Assembly: GCA_045587545.1 (NCBI GenBank)
Contig: JAZNCN010000019.1
Coordinates: 1-51,452, forward strand
DNA from: Caccoplasma_A sp045587545
Lineage (GTDB): Bacteria > Bacteroidota > Bacteroidia > Bacteroidales > G3-4614
Length of the DNA: 51,452 bases
Reading direction: 5' to 3'
Numbering within the stretch: the first letter of the stretch is position 1; the number at the start of each line of letters is the position of its first letter. The position numbers were made by a program, and so were the translations under genes. Positions 51,070 through 51,452 of this stretch are shown here, in pieces. The notes beneath the pieces were generated by a model that was not told the DNA's origin, did not search any database, and worked only from the letters and a program-made list of their open reading frames with translations.

Positions 51070-51452
51070 ATGAGAGACTTTGATACATGGCTTGCTGGTT
51101 TTAGACCTTCTATAGCTGATTATAAATATTACGTTGATTTCGATAAGGTTTTCAATAATGTGGAAGCTATTAAAATTCCACTCAATATTTTGAATTCGCT
51201 TATAGGTTCCAAGAATATAGAAAATGAATTCAGAAATATTTTGGAACAATATCCAGAAACTCTAAGATGTATTCCTATTCTTTTGGCCAAGCGTGAACTT
51301 GACATTATGGCTATGGATGAAGAGGGGCAGATTGATTTTCATTTTGACAAGCCCAATTGCACGAATGAAGATTATGTCAAATTCATGCGAAAGACTGGTC
51401 TTTTTGATTTGATGGAGAGTCATATTGTCAACAATCTTGTAGATTACGTGAC
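51070..51452 (+). CDS. DpnII-like type II restriction endonuclease, 3' end outside the window
   Basis: The visible 127 codons read MRDFDTWLAGFRPSIADYKY, YVDFDKVFNNVEAIKIPLNI, LNSLIGSKNIENEFRNILEQ, PILLAKRELDI and MRKTGLFDLMESHIVNNLVD. This is close to my recollection of DpnII, which begins with NFDEWLSTM and contains NIMNSLIGSKNI and FDLLQNHLVSNLVDYV. Such enzymes cut unmethylated GATC. The start lies 1 base after the methylase stop (TGATATG), so the two genes are coupled. The gene is cut by the window end; the catalytic region is probably beyond it. Confidence 0.92.
   Translation, partial: MRDFDTWLAGFRPSIADYKYYVDFDKVFNNVEAIKIPLNILNSLIGSKNIENEFRNILEQYPETLRCIPILLAKRELDIMAMDEEGQIDFHFDKPNCTNEDYVKFMRKTGLFDLMESHIVNNLVDYV

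Overview
The window is a low-GC chromosomal segment from a member of the Bacteroidota, most likely order Bacteroidales. The evidence is fourfold. Promoters fit the Bacteroidota pattern (a TTG element, 19-20 bases, then TAnnTTTG or a TAnnTTCG variant). Start codons almost never have a Shine-Dalgarno sequence. Several families are typical of the phylum (DUF4827, DUF4296, DUF4292, DUF4835, DUF5009, a zinc-poor DksA-like protein, the 1140-residue IleS). Two secreted proteins end in type IX secretion sorting domains. I cannot place it below order from sequence reading alone. No tRNA, rRNA, CRISPR array, transposase or prophage gene was seen.

Layout. 1-2302: the 3' end of a T9SS cargo gene, a BadF/BadG-type sugar kinase and a TrmH-type RNA methyltransferase. 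2300-6332: mazG, then a DHH phosphoesterase, a DUF4827 lipoprotein and glmM. 6332-9030 (minus strand): a DUF4112 protein, a DUF4296 lipoprotein overlapping lspA, and a DksA-like protein. 9177-17205 (minus strand): ileS, then a radA / FAD-oxidoreductase / cstA-like operon. 17409-19333: a xanthine salvage pair (phosphoribosyltransferase and permease). 19360-25992: an AraC regulator divergent from a complete RND efflux operon (adaptor, pump, TolC-like channel). 25993-26860: repeats, an apparent invertible promoter segment and a small lipoprotein. 26967-28735: a Spy-like periplasmic protein and a DUF5009 membrane acyltransferase. 28736-29738: a one-kilobase gene-free block packed with palindromes. 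29739-36367: dut, TPR lipoprotein, DUF4292 lipoprotein, EnvC-like protein, acyltransferase and flippase in one run. 36686-43108: dnaN, exonuclease, coaBC, DUF4835, recN and an rRNA methyltransferase in one run. 43280-48070: a very large secreted GH2 glycosidase. 48321-49955: a methyltransferase, cobalamin adenosyltransferase and DUF2795 protein. 50157-51452: a GATC-specific restriction-modification module, cut by the window end.

The most interesting signal is at 26159-26355. Two 29-base inverted repeats (28 of 29 positions matching) flank about 139 bases that hold a good consensus promoter. It currently points away from the downstream lipoprotein gene, as expected of a phase-variable promoter captured in the OFF state. 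Other points of interest are hairpin families whose copies differ by compensatory changes (28964-29529 and 29347-29452), a short repeat anchored on stop codons, an IleS with a swapped GXHH signature motif that predicts mupirocin resistance, and a restriction-modification module with a Firmicutes-like ribosome binding site and a paired direct-repeat operator.
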